64,000 nucleotides of DNA, from contig PQAF01000039.1 of assembly GCA_003105015.1 (NCBI GenBank), positions 1-64,000 of the forward strand, written 5' to 3'. This DNA is from Rhodocyclales bacterium (GTDB lineage: Bacteria; Pseudomonadota; Gammaproteobacteria; Burkholderiales; Rhodocyclaceae). Positions 1-10,359 of the stretch are shown one piece after another. The notes under the pieces were generated by a model that saw nothing but the letters and a program-made list of their open reading frames with translations, did no database searches and was not told the DNA's origin. The position numbers and the translations under genes are program-made. Within the stretch, counting starts at the first letter, position 1. Every line of letters begins with the position of its first letter.

Positions 1-508
1 GCACTTCAAGGTTGAATCCGCCCCGCTTGGTGGTTAGCATGGTTGTAAAAAGCAATCTGTATACATTGTCTTCAGCTAACCCCCCTTGCTTTATCGGCTT
101 TTCCAAAATGAAATGGTTTCCATCTCGTGAATAGAATGACAGCACCAAACTTCGGTCGGTCGGTGTTTTCCACCCTTCAGTATCGACATTGCGCCGAACC
201 CATCCTCGTCGAATGAATTCGGCATCATAGAATTTTGTTACATCCATATCACCAGCGTTATTCACACGGTAGTCGCAATACTCAATTGTGTTCGGCCACC
301 GATGGAATTTGTAGCAACCCTCTGGGGGGACAATGAATCCAGTAAACATAACCGTTTCCGCAACAAGAGGCGGCAGATCAGTAGGTTTCTCTTTGAATTC
401 AGATTCACCTCCAAATAGAACAAACACTGCGACAGGGACAATAACGCTTAGCAATACCCACGGTACGTGCTTCTTTATTGAACATATCAAGTTGAGTAAT
501 TTATGCAT
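1..508 (-). CDS. Hypothetical membrane-anchored protein, 3' end outside window
   Basis: The reading frame is open from an ATG at 508 to the left edge (at least 169 codons). Residues about 14-31 form one hydrophobic segment (VPWVLLSVIVPVAVFVLF), so a single N-terminal membrane anchor with the rest outside the cytoplasm is likely. The remainder is soluble-looking and rich in aromatic and charged residues, with two Cys around residues 65-80. The start lies 22 bp inside the end of the ORF ending at 487, so the two are probably translationally coupled. GC content is clearly lower than in the rest of the first 30 kb, which suggests acquired DNA. I do not recognise the family. An immunity or accessory protein of the upstream small gene is possible but is only a guess from the pairing. 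Confidence 0.55.
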   Translation of the reverse strand, partial: MHKLLNLICSIKKHVPWVLLSVIVPVAVFVLFGGESEFKEKPTDLPPLVAETVMFTGFIVPPEGCYKFHRWPNTIEYCDYRVNNAGDMDVTKFYDAEFIRRGWVRRNVDTEGWKTPTDRSLVLSFYSRDGNHFILEKPIKQGGLAEDNVYRLLFTTMLTTKRGGFNLEV

Positions 509-813
509 GTCGGTGTTACTTGCCATCCTCCTGACACCGGAATCCGCGGATGATATTTACCTCCGACACCAAGTCCTATTTCCAGCGAGTAGCCAGTTTG
601 TGCTCTTGTTACTCCAGCATAAACAAGTGCCCCAAATCCACCTTGGCCACTAACACCTTCCATGAAGCCTCGGAGCTGGACTGCAGGAGAGTACTGAGTC
701 GCATTTTTGTCGTCAATAATTATGGTGGAGTAGACCATTGCAGCGCTAGGAATAACCGGAAACGACGTGTGACTTGACCCGAATTTAATGGGCCGTAGCG
801 AATTGAATTCCAA
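487..813 (-). CDS. Hypothetical small protein, possibly the 3' remnant of a longer gene
   Basis: This is a 108-codon frame beginning at a TTG, with internal ATGs at about codons 26 and 51. An in-frame stop lies just upstream, near 850. The C-terminal half is rich in Gly and aromatic residues (GLGVGGKYHPRIPVSGGW), like the distal ends of secreted or polymorphic proteins. No family is recognised. It overlaps the following gene by 22 bp. The absence of a good start and the shift from AT-richer to GC-rich DNA close to its 5' end suggest that a recombination junction cut off the original N-terminus. It could equally be a small intact gene starting at an internal ATG. Confidence 0.4.
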   Translation of the reverse strand: MEFNSLRPIKFGSSHTSFPVIPSAAMVYSTIIIDDKNATQYSPAVQLRGFMEGVSGQGGFGALVYAGVTRAQTGYSLEIGLGVGGKYHPRIPVSGGWQVTPTCINYST

Positions 814-882
814 GCGAACCCGGAAGGCTTGCCGCTCCCGGTAAAGTCAGTCCCCGCAACACGGCGAGTGTGCGCCGTTGCC

Positions 883-1302
883 CTACCGGTTGAGGAGTTG
901 CACTGTTTCGGCGGGCGTAACGATGCGGATGCCTTGGTAGGTTCCGCCGAGATCGAGCAGATGCTTGTCGCCGGAGACGATCAGGTCGGCCTGGGCGGCC
1001 AATGCGCAGGCAAGCACCGCATCGTCGGCAGGGTCGCGTACGATTACCGGGGCAATTGGGGCCGGCTTCACCAATTGCACCAACGCCGCATAGCCTTCGA
1101 ACAGCGTTTGCCACGATAAACCCCGTTCGGTCAGGGCGTCGGCGAATTTGGCACGGGCCATCACGCCGTGCAGTTCGACCAGCAACGGCGCGCTGCTGAA
1201 CAACGTCACCTCCCGTCGCTTTGCCGCGTCGATCAGTTTGCCCGGCGTGCCTTGCCACAACAGCCCCGACAGGGCCGTGTTGGTGTCAAGCACCAGCCGC
1301 AC
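883..1302 (-). CDS. PIN-domain toxin (VapC-like, COG1569 type)
   Basis: This 139-residue protein begins with the PIN signature MRLVLDTNTALSGLLW. The acidic residue of VLDTN and the later DPADDAVLACA and SGDKHLL motifs are the expected metal-binding acidic cluster of a PIN endoribonuclease. The start is a GTG at 1302, lying 17 bp inside the end of the upstream gene, the usual overlap of a type II toxin with its antitoxin. Family knowledge predicts cleavage of tRNA or mRNA when free and neutralisation by the partner protein. The target cannot be read from sequence. Confidence 0.8.
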   Translation of the reverse strand: MRLVLDTNTALSGLLWQGTPGKLIDAAKRREVTLFSSAPLLVELHGVMARAKFADALTERGLSWQTLFEGYAALVQLVKPAPIAPVIVRDPADDAVLACALAAQADLIVSGDKHLLDLGGTYQGIRIVTPAETVQLLNR

Positions 1303-1528
1303 GGCGCGATTCGGACCGGTAGGCGTCTATCTCGGCTTGAACTTCCTCTGGTGTCATCGGCGGCAGCGGTTGAGCGGCCAAGCGCTCGCGCGCCTCGGTC
1401 ATCCGCTCGATGCGTTCGTCGCGCAGCGCGGCGCGCAGCAACCGTTCGATGGCCGTCTCGGTCAGCAAGCCCGCGCGCTGCGCTTCCTCCGCAAGCTGAT
1501 CGGACAAACTGATTTGCACGGTCGTCAT
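1286..1528 (-). CDS. Antitoxin partner of the PIN toxin
   Basis: This 80-residue protein (MTTVQISLSDQLAEEAQRAG) has a short beta strand followed by helices at the N-terminus, the layout of a ribbon-helix-helix or VapB-like DNA-binding antitoxin. The C-terminal half is charged (MTPEEVQAEIDAYR) and suited to wrapping the toxin. I chose the ATG at 1528 because AGGAG lies eight bases upstream; the longer frame to 1588 lacks such a site. It overlaps the toxin start by 17 bp. By family knowledge it would repress its own operon together with the toxin. Confidence 0.75.
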   Translation of the reverse strand: MTTVQISLSDQLAEEAQRAGLLTETAIERLLRAALRDERIERMTEARERLAAQPLPPMTPEEVQAEIDAYRSESRRAAGA

Positions 1529-1620
1529 GTTGAATGCTCCTGTCGGCGCCGCCGCCAAGCTGGCCGCGCCCAATTGCGATAGGGCCATTATGCCCCGCTC
1601 ATCTGACAGGTCAACGGCCC

Positions 1621-1755
1621 CTAGTTGCAGAAGAAGCGCTGGTTGACGTAATCGATGACCGCCTCCGGCTTGAGGTAGGCCTTGAAGGCCCAGCCGGCGG
1701 CGAAGGAGGCGAGGGCCACGCCGACGACGATCAGGACGATTCGTGTCGCCTTCAT
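1621..1755 (-). CDS. Small single-pass membrane protein (44 aa)
   Basis: An ATG at 1755 overlaps the stop of the upstream transporter gene in an ATGA arrangement, a strong sign of translational coupling. The 44 residues begin MKATRIVLIVVGVALASFAAG, giving one transmembrane helix at residues 5-25, followed by a short polar tail ending in FFCN. The frame uses high-GC codons like its neighbour. No function is assigned. Its position suggests a small partner or stabiliser of the transporter. Confidence 0.55.
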   Translation of the reverse strand: MKATRIVLIVVGVALASFAAGWAFKAYLKPEAVIDYVNQRFFCN

Positions 1756-2972
1756 TTCGCCGGCTGCGGGGAGAGCCGCGCCAGCGGCCGCTCGTCCACC
1801 GGCAGGTTGACCAGCGCGGCCAGCACGCCGAGGGCGATGGAGATGATCCAGACGATGTCGTAGGCGCCGGTGCGGTCGAAGATGAAGCCGCCCAGCCAGA
1901 CGCCGAGGAAGCTGCCGAGCTGGTGGCTGAAGAAGACGAAGCCGGAGAGCATGGCGAGGTAGCGCACGCCGAAGATCTGCGCGACGAGGCCGTTGGTGAG
2001 CGGCACCGTGCCGAGCCAGAGCAGGCCCATCGCCGCGGCGAAGATCGCCACCGAGAGGTGCGACAGCGGCGCCAGCAGGAACAGCACGATGACGGCGCTG
2101 CGCGCGAGGTAGATGGCGGCGAGCAGCTTCTTCTTGCTCCAGCGCCCGCCGGCCAGGCCGAAGCCGTAGGTGCCGAAGATGTTGAACAGGCCGATCAGCG
2201 CCAGCGCCAGCATGCCGGTGTTGGCGGTGAGCCCCTTGTCGATGACGTAGGAGGGCAGGTGGGCGCCGATGAACACCACCTGGAAGCCGCAGACGAAATA
2301 GCCGAGCGTGAGCAGCCAGAAGGCGCGCTCGCCGAAGGCCTCGCGCAGGGCCTCGCCGGCCGACTGGGCGATGGCGCTCGCACTGCCCGGGTGCGCCGCG
2401 CGCTCCGCCGTGCCCAGCGCCAGCGGCACCATGAAGGCCGCGGCAAAAGTCAGTCCCATCAGGGCGGCGAACCAGCCCATGTCGCCGATCAGGTGCTGGC
2501 CCATCGGCACCAGCAGGAACTGGCCGAAGGAGCCGGCGGCGCCGACGAGGGCGAGCGACATGGCGCGCTTTTCCGGTGCGACGGCGCGGCCGACGGCGCC
2601 GTAGATCACCGAGAAGGTGGTGGCGGACAGGCCCAGCCCGACCAGCACGCCGGCGGAGAGGGTGAACATGAGGGGCGTCGTCGAGTAGGCCATCAGCCCG
2701 ACGCCGGCGGCGTACAGAATGCCGCCGCCGAAGACCACCTTGCCGGCGCCGAAGCGGTCGGCCAGCCAGCCGGTGATGGGGCCGCCGGCGCCCCACATCA
2801 GGTTCTGCAGGGCGATGGCGAAGGAGAAGGCCTCGCGGCTCCACGACAGATCCTGCGTCATCGGCTGCAGGAACAGGCCGAAGGTGTGGCGGATGCCGAG
2901 CGACAGCGAAACGACGATGCTTCCGCAGAGCAGAATCAGGGTGGCGGTGCGCGGCGCGACGGCGGCATTCAT
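1752..2972 (-). CDS. MFS transporter
   Basis: This is a major facilitator superfamily protein of about 406 residues with twelve predicted hydrophobic segments. The loop 2-3 signature appears as GWLADRFGAGK, followed by glycine-rich helices in the first half and a second set of six helices after a charged central loop (residues about 200-225). It resembles the oxalate/formate antiporter-like or monocarboxylate-type MFS group, but the substrate cannot be fixed. I prefer the ATG at 2972 (MNAAVAPRT). A GTG at 3014 would add 14 residues. It is divergent from the aldehyde dehydrogenase gene, so it may move a related metabolite. Confidence 0.85.
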   Translation of the reverse strand: MNAAVAPRTATLILLCGSIVVSLSLGIRHTFGLFLQPMTQDLSWSREAFSFAIALQNLMWGAGGPITGWLADRFGAGKVVFGGGILYAAGVGLMAYSTTPLMFTLSAGVLVGLGLSATTFSVIYGAVGRAVAPEKRAMSLALVGAAGSFGQFLLVPMGQHLIGDMGWFAALMGLTFAAAFMVPLALGTAERAAHPGSASAIAQSAGEALREAFGERAFWLLTLGYFVCGFQVVFIGAHLPSYVIDKGLTANTGMLALALIGLFNIFGTYGFGLAGGRWSKKKLLAAIYLARSAVIVLFLLAPLSHLSVAIFAAAMGLLWLGTVPLTNGLVAQIFGVRYLAMLSGFVFFSHQLGSFLGVWLGGFIFDRTGAYDIVWIISIALGVLAALVNLPVDERPLARLSPQPAK

Positions 2973-3062
2973 TGGCGGGTACAATCGTTGAACCTTGAAC
3001 ACGGAATATATCACCCGGCGCAGACCGAATAACCTCGCCTGCGGTGGGTGTTACATCGAGCC

Positions 3063-4526
3063 ATGAACCTGAACGACCTGCAGCTCCTGAAAAGCCTCGC
3101 CTATGTCGACGGCGCCTGGTGCGGCGCCGACGGCGGCGCCACCTTCCCCGTCACCGATCCTGCCAGCGGCGCGCTGGTCGCCGCCGTGCCCGACATGGGC
3201 GCGGCCGAGACGCGCCGCGCCATCGCGGCCGCCGACCGCGCCTGGCCCGCCTGGCGCAACAAGACCGCGAAGGAGCGCGCGGCGGTGCTGCGCAAATGGT
3301 ACGAGCTGATGCTGGCGAACGCCGCCGACATCGCCCGCATGATGACCATCGAGCAGGGCAAGCCCTACGCCGAGGCGATGGGCGAGGTGCTCTACGCGGC
3401 GAGCTTCGTCGAGTGGTTCGCCGAGGAGGCCAAGCGCGTCTACGGCGACACCATTCCCGCCACCCAGGCCGACAAGCGGCTGATCGTCGTCAAGCAGCCG
3501 ATCGGCGTCTGCGCCGCCATCACGCCGTGGAACTTCCCGGCGGCGATGATCACGCGCAAGGTCGGGCCGGCGCTCGCCGCCGGCTGCACGGTGGTGGTGA
3601 AGCCGGCCGAACAGACGCCGCTCACCGCGCTGGCGCTGGCCGAGCTCGCCCACCGCGCCGGCTTCCCGGCCGGCGTCTTCAACGTCGTCACCGGCAGTGC
3701 GGCGTCCGCGCCGAAGATCGGCGGCGAACTGACCGGCAACCCGACCGTGCGCAAGCTCTCCTTCACCGGCTCGACCGAGGTCGGCCGCCTGCTCATGGCG
3801 CAGTGCGCGCCGAGCGTCAAGAAGGTCTCGCTCGAGCTCGGCGGCAACGCGCCGCTGATCGTCTTCGACGACGCCGACCTCGATGCCGCGGTGGAGGGCG
3901 CGCTCGCCTCGAAGTACCGCAACACCGGCCAGACCTGCGTCTGCGCCAACCGCCTGCTGGTGCAGGAAGGCGTGTACGACGCCTTCGCCGTCAAGCTGGC
4001 GGTGCGCGCGAAGGAGCTGCGCGTCGGCAGCGGGCTGGAGGAGGGCGTCGTGCAGGGCCCGCTCATCGACGAGCAGGCGCTGGCCAAGGTCGAGGAGCAC
4101 GTCGCCGACGCGCTGGCCAAGGGCGCGAAAGTCCTCACCGGCGGCCGGCGCCATGCCCTGGGCGGCACCTTCTACGAGCCGACGGTGATCGCCGACGTCA
4201 CGCCGGACATGAAGTGCGCGCGCGAGGAGACCTTCGGCCCGGTGGCGCCGCTGTTCAGGTTCAAGACCGAGGCCGAGGCGATCGCCATGGCCAACGACAC
4301 CGAGTTCGGCCTCGCCGCCTACTTCTTCTCGCGCGACGTGGCGCGCTGCTTCCGCGTCGGCGAGGCGCTGGAGTACGGCATGGTCGGCGTGAACACCGGC
4401 ATCATGTCCAACGAGGTGGCGCCCTTCGGCGGCGTCAAGCAGTCCGGCATCGGCCGCGAGGGCTCGAAGTACGGCATCGAGGAGTATCTGGAAATAAAAT
4501 ACCTGTGTTTCGGCGGAATCGCCTAG
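3063..4526 (+). CDS. gabD: NAD(P)-dependent succinate-semialdehyde dehydrogenase
   Basis: This 487-residue protein belongs to the aldehyde dehydrogenase superfamily, GabD-like branch. The Rossmann and oxyanion region reads [13 protein letters not shown], the general-base segment [18 protein letters not shown], and the catalytic cysteine lies in [11 protein letters not shown] (about residue 295). [13 protein letters not shown] and the C-terminal [12 protein letters not shown] are typical of this branch. The expected reaction oxidises succinate semialdehyde to succinate, linking 4-aminobutyrate or similar compounds to the TCA cycle. The ATG at 3063 gives the normal family length; a TTG at 3048 is the alternative. 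The alcohol dehydrogenase downstream is compatible with a two-step alcohol-to-acid oxidation. Confidence 0.87.
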   Translation: MNLNDLQLLKSLAYVDGAWCGADGGATFPVTDPASGALVAAVPDMGAAETRRAIAAADRAWPAWRNKTAKERAAVLRKWYELMLANAADIARMMTIEQGKPYAEAMGEVLYAASFVEWFAEEAKRVYGDTIPATQADKRLIVVKQPIGVCAAITPWNFPAAMITRKVGPALAAGCTVVVKPAEQTPLTALALAELAHRAGFPAGVFNVVTGSAASAPKIGGELTGNPTVRKLSFTGSTEVGRLLMAQCAPSVKKVSLELGGNAPLIVFDDADLDAAVEGALASKYRNTGQTCVCANRLLVQEGVYDAFAVKLAVRAKELRVGSGLEEGVVQGPLIDEQALAKVEEHVADALAKGAKVLTGGRRHALGGTFYEPTVIADVTPDMKCAREETFGPVAPLFRFKTEAEAIAMANDTEFGLAAYFFSRDVARCFRVGEALEYGMVGVNTGIMSNEVAPFGGVKQSGIGREGSKYGIEEYLEIKYLCFGGIA

Positions 4527-4535
4527 AAAACCATT

Positions 4536-4605
4536 AACCACAGAGGCACCGAGACACAGAGAAGTGCCTTTGTGATTTTCTCTGTGCCTCTGTGTCTCTG
4601 TGGTT
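4536..4605. repeat. Long imperfect inverted repeat (hairpin) between gabD and ADH
   Basis: Two 28-base arms, 4536-4563 and 4578-4605, are inverse complements at 25 of 28 positions and are separated by a 14-base loop. The arms consist of CACAGAG/CTCTGTG-type words. Similar CACAGAG palindromes are familiar as dispersed intergenic repeats in many bacteria. Here the element could stop or attenuate transcription between the two oxidoreductase genes, although there is no clean U-run. Confidence 0.75.
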
Positions 4606-4630
4606 CAGGGTGTTATCTTCGGAGGTATCA

Positions 4631-5758
4631 ATGAAGATCCGCGCCGCAATCCTCGACGAGATGGGCCGCCCCGGCCCCTATGCGCAGACGCGCCCCGTCG
4701 CCATCGAGACCATCGAGCTGGATTCGCCCGGTCCGGGCGAGGTGCTGGTGAAGATCACCGCCGCCGGCCTCTGCCACTCCGACCTCTCCATCATCAACGG
4801 CGACCGCCCGCGCGTCATGCCGATGGTGCTCGGCCACGAGGCCGCCGGCATCGTCGAGGAGTGCGGGCCCGGCGTCACCGACCTGCAGCGCGGCGACTCG
4901 GTCGCGCTGGTGTTCGTGCCGAGCTGCGGCCATTGCGTGCCCTGCATGGAGGGACGCCCCGCCCTGTGCGAGCCCGGTGCCGCCGCCAACGTCGCCGGCA
5001 CGCTGCTCGGCGGCGGGCGCCGCGTGCATCGCGCCGACGGTTCGCTGCTCAACCACCAGGTCGGCGTCTCCTGCTTCGCCGAGTACGCCGTGGTCTCGCG
5101 CGGCACGCTGGTGAAGGTCGATCCGGAACTGCCGGCGGACGTCGCCGCGGTGTTCGGCTGCGCCGTGCTGACCGGCGTCGGCGCCGTCATCAACTCGGCG
5201 CGCATCCCGCTCGGCGCCACGGTGGCGATCATCGGACTGGGCGGTGTCGGCCTCGCCGCGCTGCTCGGCGCGCATGCCGCCGGCGCGCGCCAGATCGTCG
5301 CCATCGACCGCCTCGACGACAAGCTCGAGCGTGCCTATGCGCTCGGCGCGACGCATGTCTTCAATGCCGACGATCCGGACCTCGTCGCGCAGGTGAAGGC
5401 GGCCACCCACGGTGGCGTCGAATACGCCATCGAGGCGGCGAGCTCGGTGGACGCGCTGGAGATGGCCTACCGCATCACGCGGCGCGGCGGCACCACGGTG
5501 ACCTGCAGCCTGCCGCACCCCGACCACCGCTTCCACCTGCAGGCAGTGAACCTGGTGGCGGAGGAACGCACGATCAAGGGCAGTTATCTGGGATCGGCGG
5601 TGCCGGCGCGCGACATCCCGCACTACATCGCGCTCTACCACGCCGGCAAGCTGCCGGTGGACAAGCTGATCACCTCGCGGATTGCGCTCGACGACATCAA
5701 CGCCGGCTTCGACCGCCTCGCGGCGGGCGAGGCGGTGCGCCAGGTGATCGTTTTCTGA
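4631..5758 (+). CDS. Zinc-dependent alcohol dehydrogenase
   Basis: This 375-residue medium-chain dehydrogenase begins after a clear GGAGG at 4621-4625. Visible motifs are AGLCHSDLS and GHEAAGIVEE (catalytic zinc ligands), a CGHCVPCMEGRPALC cluster for the structural zinc, and the nucleotide-binding GLGGVGLAAL followed by a basic/acidic switch in AIDRLDDKLE. The acidic residue after the second beta strand favours NAD. It probably oxidises a primary alcohol to the aldehyde; the substrate is unknown. Its place after gabD suggests a joint pathway, though the long hairpin between them may separate the transcripts. Confidence 0.85.
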   Translation: MKIRAAILDEMGRPGPYAQTRPVAIETIELDSPGPGEVLVKITAAGLCHSDLSIINGDRPRVMPMVLGHEAAGIVEECGPGVTDLQRGDSVALVFVPSCGHCVPCMEGRPALCEPGAAANVAGTLLGGGRRVHRADGSLLNHQVGVSCFAEYAVVSRGTLVKVDPELPADVAAVFGCAVLTGVGAVINSARIPLGATVAIIGLGGVGLAALLGAHAAGARQIVAIDRLDDKLERAYALGATHVFNADDPDLVAQVKAATHGGVEYAIEAASSVDALEMAYRITRRGGTTVTCSLPHPDHRFHLQAVNLVAEERTIKGSYLGSAVPARDIPHYIALYHAGKLPVDKLITSRIALDDINAGFDRLAAGEAVRQVIVF

Positions 5759-5765
5759 GGCGCGC

Positions 5766-7775
<2,010 letters not shown>

Positions 7776-7827
7776 AACTACTGCAAAGCGGGGCAGGATG
7801 CAAGGTGAGAGCACATTCGGGAGGCAC

Positions 7828-8373
7828 ATGACGACGGGCGCGATCCTGACAGCGGTACTGGCTGCCCTCCTGCTCTGGGGCATCGTCCTCTACAACCGGC
7901 TGGTGGCGCGGCGCAACCACGCGCGGGAGGCCTGGAGCGGCATCGACGTGCAGTTGAAGCGCCGGCACGACCTGCTGCCCAAGCTGGTCGAGGCGGTGAA
8001 GGCCTACGCCGGCTACGAGCGCGAAGTCCTGCGCGAGGGCGTCGAAGCGCGCAGCGGGGCACCCTCGCCGCAGCGCGCCGCCGCCGAGAACGCGCTCACC
8101 GGCCGCCTGCGCGAGTTGCTCGCCGTGGTCGAGGCCTATCCCGACCTCAAGGCCAGCCGCAGCTACCTCGACCTGCAGGCGCAGATCTCCGAGGCCGAGG
8201 AGCAGATCCAGTACGCGCGCCGCTATTTCAACGGCACGGTGCGCGAGCTGAACATCCTCGTCGACTCCTTTCCCAGCAACCTCGTTGCACGCCTGTTCGG
8301 CTTCGCGCCGATGGAGTACTTCGAGATCGAGCTGGCCACCCAGCGCCTGAGCCCGGAGCTGCCCTTCCGATGA
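7828..8373 (+). CDS. LemA family protein
   Basis: This is a 181-residue protein with one N-terminal membrane helix (ILTAVLAALLLWGIVLYNRLV), then a long helical bundle. The family signature is present: ARRNHAREAWSGIDVQLKRR, HDLLPKLVEAVKAY, and near the end RRYFNGTVRELN followed by NLVARLFGF. The ATG at 7828 has GGGAGG six bases upstream. LemA proteins are membrane-anchored helical bundles of uncertain role. This one overlaps the DUF2207 gene by four bases, a common pairing, so the two proteins are likely to act together in the envelope. Confidence 0.9.
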   Translation: MTTGAILTAVLAALLLWGIVLYNRLVARRNHAREAWSGIDVQLKRRHDLLPKLVEAVKAYAGYEREVLREGVEARSGAPSPQRAAAENALTGRLRELLAVVEAYPDLKASRSYLDLQAQISEAEEQIQYARRYFNGTVRELNILVDSFPSNLVARLFGFAPMEYFEIELATQRLSPELPFR

Positions 8374-10292
8374 TGCGGCTGCTCGTCTTCGCCGTCCTGT
8401 GGGGACTGACTCTTGCCGCGTCGGCATCGGCGTTCGGCGGCGAGACCATCCGCGAGTTCGACGCGCTGATCGAGGTGCGGGCGGACGGTGCGATCGAGGT
8501 CACCGAGACGATCCTGGTCAACGCCGAGGGCCGCCAGATCAAGCGCGGCATCTACCGCGACTTTCCGACGATCTACCGCGCCTGGCACGGCCGCGCCGTG
8601 GTGCCCTTCGAGGTGCGTTCGGTGACGCGCAACGGCGTGGAGGAGCCCTGGCATACAAAAGAGCAGTCGAACGGCGTCCGCCTCTACATAGGCCGCGCCG
8701 ACCGCAACCTCCCGCACGGCCTGCACCGCTACGAGATCCGCTATCGCACCGACTGGCAGCTCGGCTTCTTCGCGGATCGCGACGAGCTGTACTGGAACGT
8801 CACCGGCAACGGCTGGTCGTTCATCATCGAGCGCGTCACGGCGGCGGTCGTCCTGCCGCAGCCGCTGCCCGAGGCCGCGCTGGCGCTGGAAGCCTACACC
8901 GGCCATGCCGGCGAGAAAGGGCGCGACTGGCGCTCGCGCGTCGATGCCGAGGGCCGGGCCCGTTTCATGACCACTGCGCCGCTGATGCCGAACCAGGGCC
9001 TGACCATCGTCGTCGGCTGGCCCAAGGGCCTCGTCGCCGAGCCGACGCGCGAGCAGCATCTGGCGCGCTGGACGCGCGACAACCCGGAGTGGCGCACCGG
9101 CCTCGCCGGCCTCGTCCTGCTGCTCGCCTATTACCTCGTCGTCTGGCACCGCTACGGGCGCGATCCGGCCGGGAGCACGGTGATCCCGCGCTTCGCCCCG
9201 CCGAAGGACGTCTCCGCCGCCGATGCGCGCTTCCTCGAGCGGCGCGGCTACGACGACCGGGTCTTCACCTCCGCCGTGGTGGCGCTGGCGGTCAAGGGCC
9301 ATCTGCGCCTCAGCGAGGACGACGACCGCGACTACACCCTGGAGCGGCCGCGAGACGCCGCCGCCGAGTTGCCCACCAACGACGAGAAGGCGCTGCTGGA
9401 CGCCCTCTCGCTCGCGCCGGGCGGCGCGCTGCCCCTGCGCAACGAGCACGCGGCGACCCTGCAGGCCGCGCACAAGGCCTTGCGCGACGCGCTGAAGAAG
9501 GAGCACCTCAAGCAGCACTTCGTCACCAACGGCGTGTATTCGATCCCGGGCCTGATCGCCAGCTTCGCCATCCTGGTCGTGGCCGCCTTCCAGACGAGCC
9601 GGCCCGAGCCGCTGGCGCTGTTCATGCTGGTGTGGCTCACCGGCTGGACCTTCGGCGTCTACATGCTCCTGTCGCAGGCGGCGCGCATCTGGCGCCAGTT
9701 CCTGTCGGGCAAGTGGCTGATGGCCGTGCCGGCGCTGTTCATCACGGCCTTCTCGATCCCCTTCATCGGCGGAGAACTGGTCGGACTCTATGTCCTGTTC
9801 ACCCAGGGCACGCCCGTGATGGCCGTGCTGCTGCTCCTGCTGGTCGGGGTCAACTTCGTCTTCTATCGCCTGCTGCAGGCGCCGACGCTGGCCGGCCGCC
9901 GGCTGCTCGACGAAATCGCCGGCTTCCGCATGTATCTCGCCGTGGCGGAAAAGGACGAACTGCGCGTGCGGCGAGGGCCGGACCGGACCCTCCAGCTGTT
10001 CGAGAAATACCTGCCCTATGCGCTGGCCCTCGGCGTCGAGAACGCCTGGGCCGAGCAGTTCTCCGACATCCTGGAAAAAGCCAGGGCGACGGGCGGCGCC
10101 GACGCCGTGCCGCGCTGGTACAGCGGTTCTTCATGGGATGCGCCGGGCACCGGCTTCGCCGGCGCCCTGGCCGGCGGGCTTTCCGGCGCCATCGCATCCG
10201 CCTCCAGTTCGCCCGGCAGCGGCAGTTCCGGCGGCGGGGGCGGCGGCTCGTCGGGTGGGGGCGGGGGCGGCGGGGGCGGAGGAGGCTGGTAA
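8370..10292 (+). CDS. DUF2207 domain membrane protein with glycine-rich tail
   Basis: This 640-residue protein has a signal peptide (LLVFAVLWGLTLAASASAFG), then a periplasmic DUF2207 beta-rich domain (EVTETILVNAEGRQIKRGIYRDFPT, residues about 30-240). A membrane helix follows near residue 245 (LAGLVLLLAYYLVVW), then a cytoplasmic section, and two to four more hydrophobic segments at about 385-500. The C-terminus ends in a Ser/Gly-only tail. This layout is standard for the LemA-linked DUF2207 family, whose biochemical role is unknown. The start overlaps the lemA stop (ATGATG, with TGA inside), so translation is coupled. Confidence 0.9.
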   Translation: MMRLLVFAVLWGLTLAASASAFGGETIREFDALIEVRADGAIEVTETILVNAEGRQIKRGIYRDFPTIYRAWHGRAVVPFEVRSVTRNGVEEPWHTKEQSNGVRLYIGRADRNLPHGLHRYEIRYRTDWQLGFFADRDELYWNVTGNGWSFIIERVTAAVVLPQPLPEAALALEAYTGHAGEKGRDWRSRVDAEGRARFMTTAPLMPNQGLTIVVGWPKGLVAEPTREQHLARWTRDNPEWRTGLAGLVLLLAYYLVVWHRYGRDPAGSTVIPRFAPPKDVSAADARFLERRGYDDRVFTSAVVALAVKGHLRLSEDDDRDYTLERPRDAAAELPTNDEKALLDALSLAPGGALPLRNEHAATLQAAHKALRDALKKEHLKQHFVTNGVYSIPGLIASFAILVVAAFQTSRPEPLALFMLVWLTGWTFGVYMLLSQAARIWRQFLSGKWLMAVPALFITAFSIPFIGGELVGLYVLFTQGTPVMAVLLLLLVGVNFVFYRLLQAPTLAGRRLLDEIAGFRMYLAVAEKDELRVRRGPDRTLQLFEKYLPYALALGVENAWAEQFSDILEKARATGGADAVPRWYSGSSWDAPGTGFAGALAGGLSGAIASASSSPGSGSSGGGGGGSSGGGGGGGGGGGW

Positions 10293-10301
10293 GCGGAGGG
10301 A

Positions 10302-10330
10302 TTGACAGCAGGAGGCCGCGAACCTATATT
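10302..10330 (+). promoter_or_regulatory. Strong sigma-70 promoter of the tetR-RND operon
   Basis: A perfect -35 hexamer TTGACA (10302-10307) is followed after 17 bases by TATATT (10325-10330), a near-consensus -10. Transcription would start around 10337, within the adjacent palindrome. It drives the regulator gene and, with only 18 bases to the next gene, probably the whole efflux operon. Confidence 0.75.
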
Positions 10331-10344
10331 ACTGACCGGTCAGT
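10331..10344. promoter_or_regulatory. Palindromic TetR-type operator
   Basis: ACTGACCGGTCAGT is a perfect 14-bp palindrome. It lies immediately after the -10 element and over the expected transcription start, 16 bases before the tetR ATG. Many TetR-family repressors of efflux pumps bind operators containing GACCGGTC-like or GACCGNNCGGTC cores. Autorepression released by a pump substrate is the natural reading. Confidence 0.7.
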
Positions 10345-10359
10345 TATATATAACACCGC

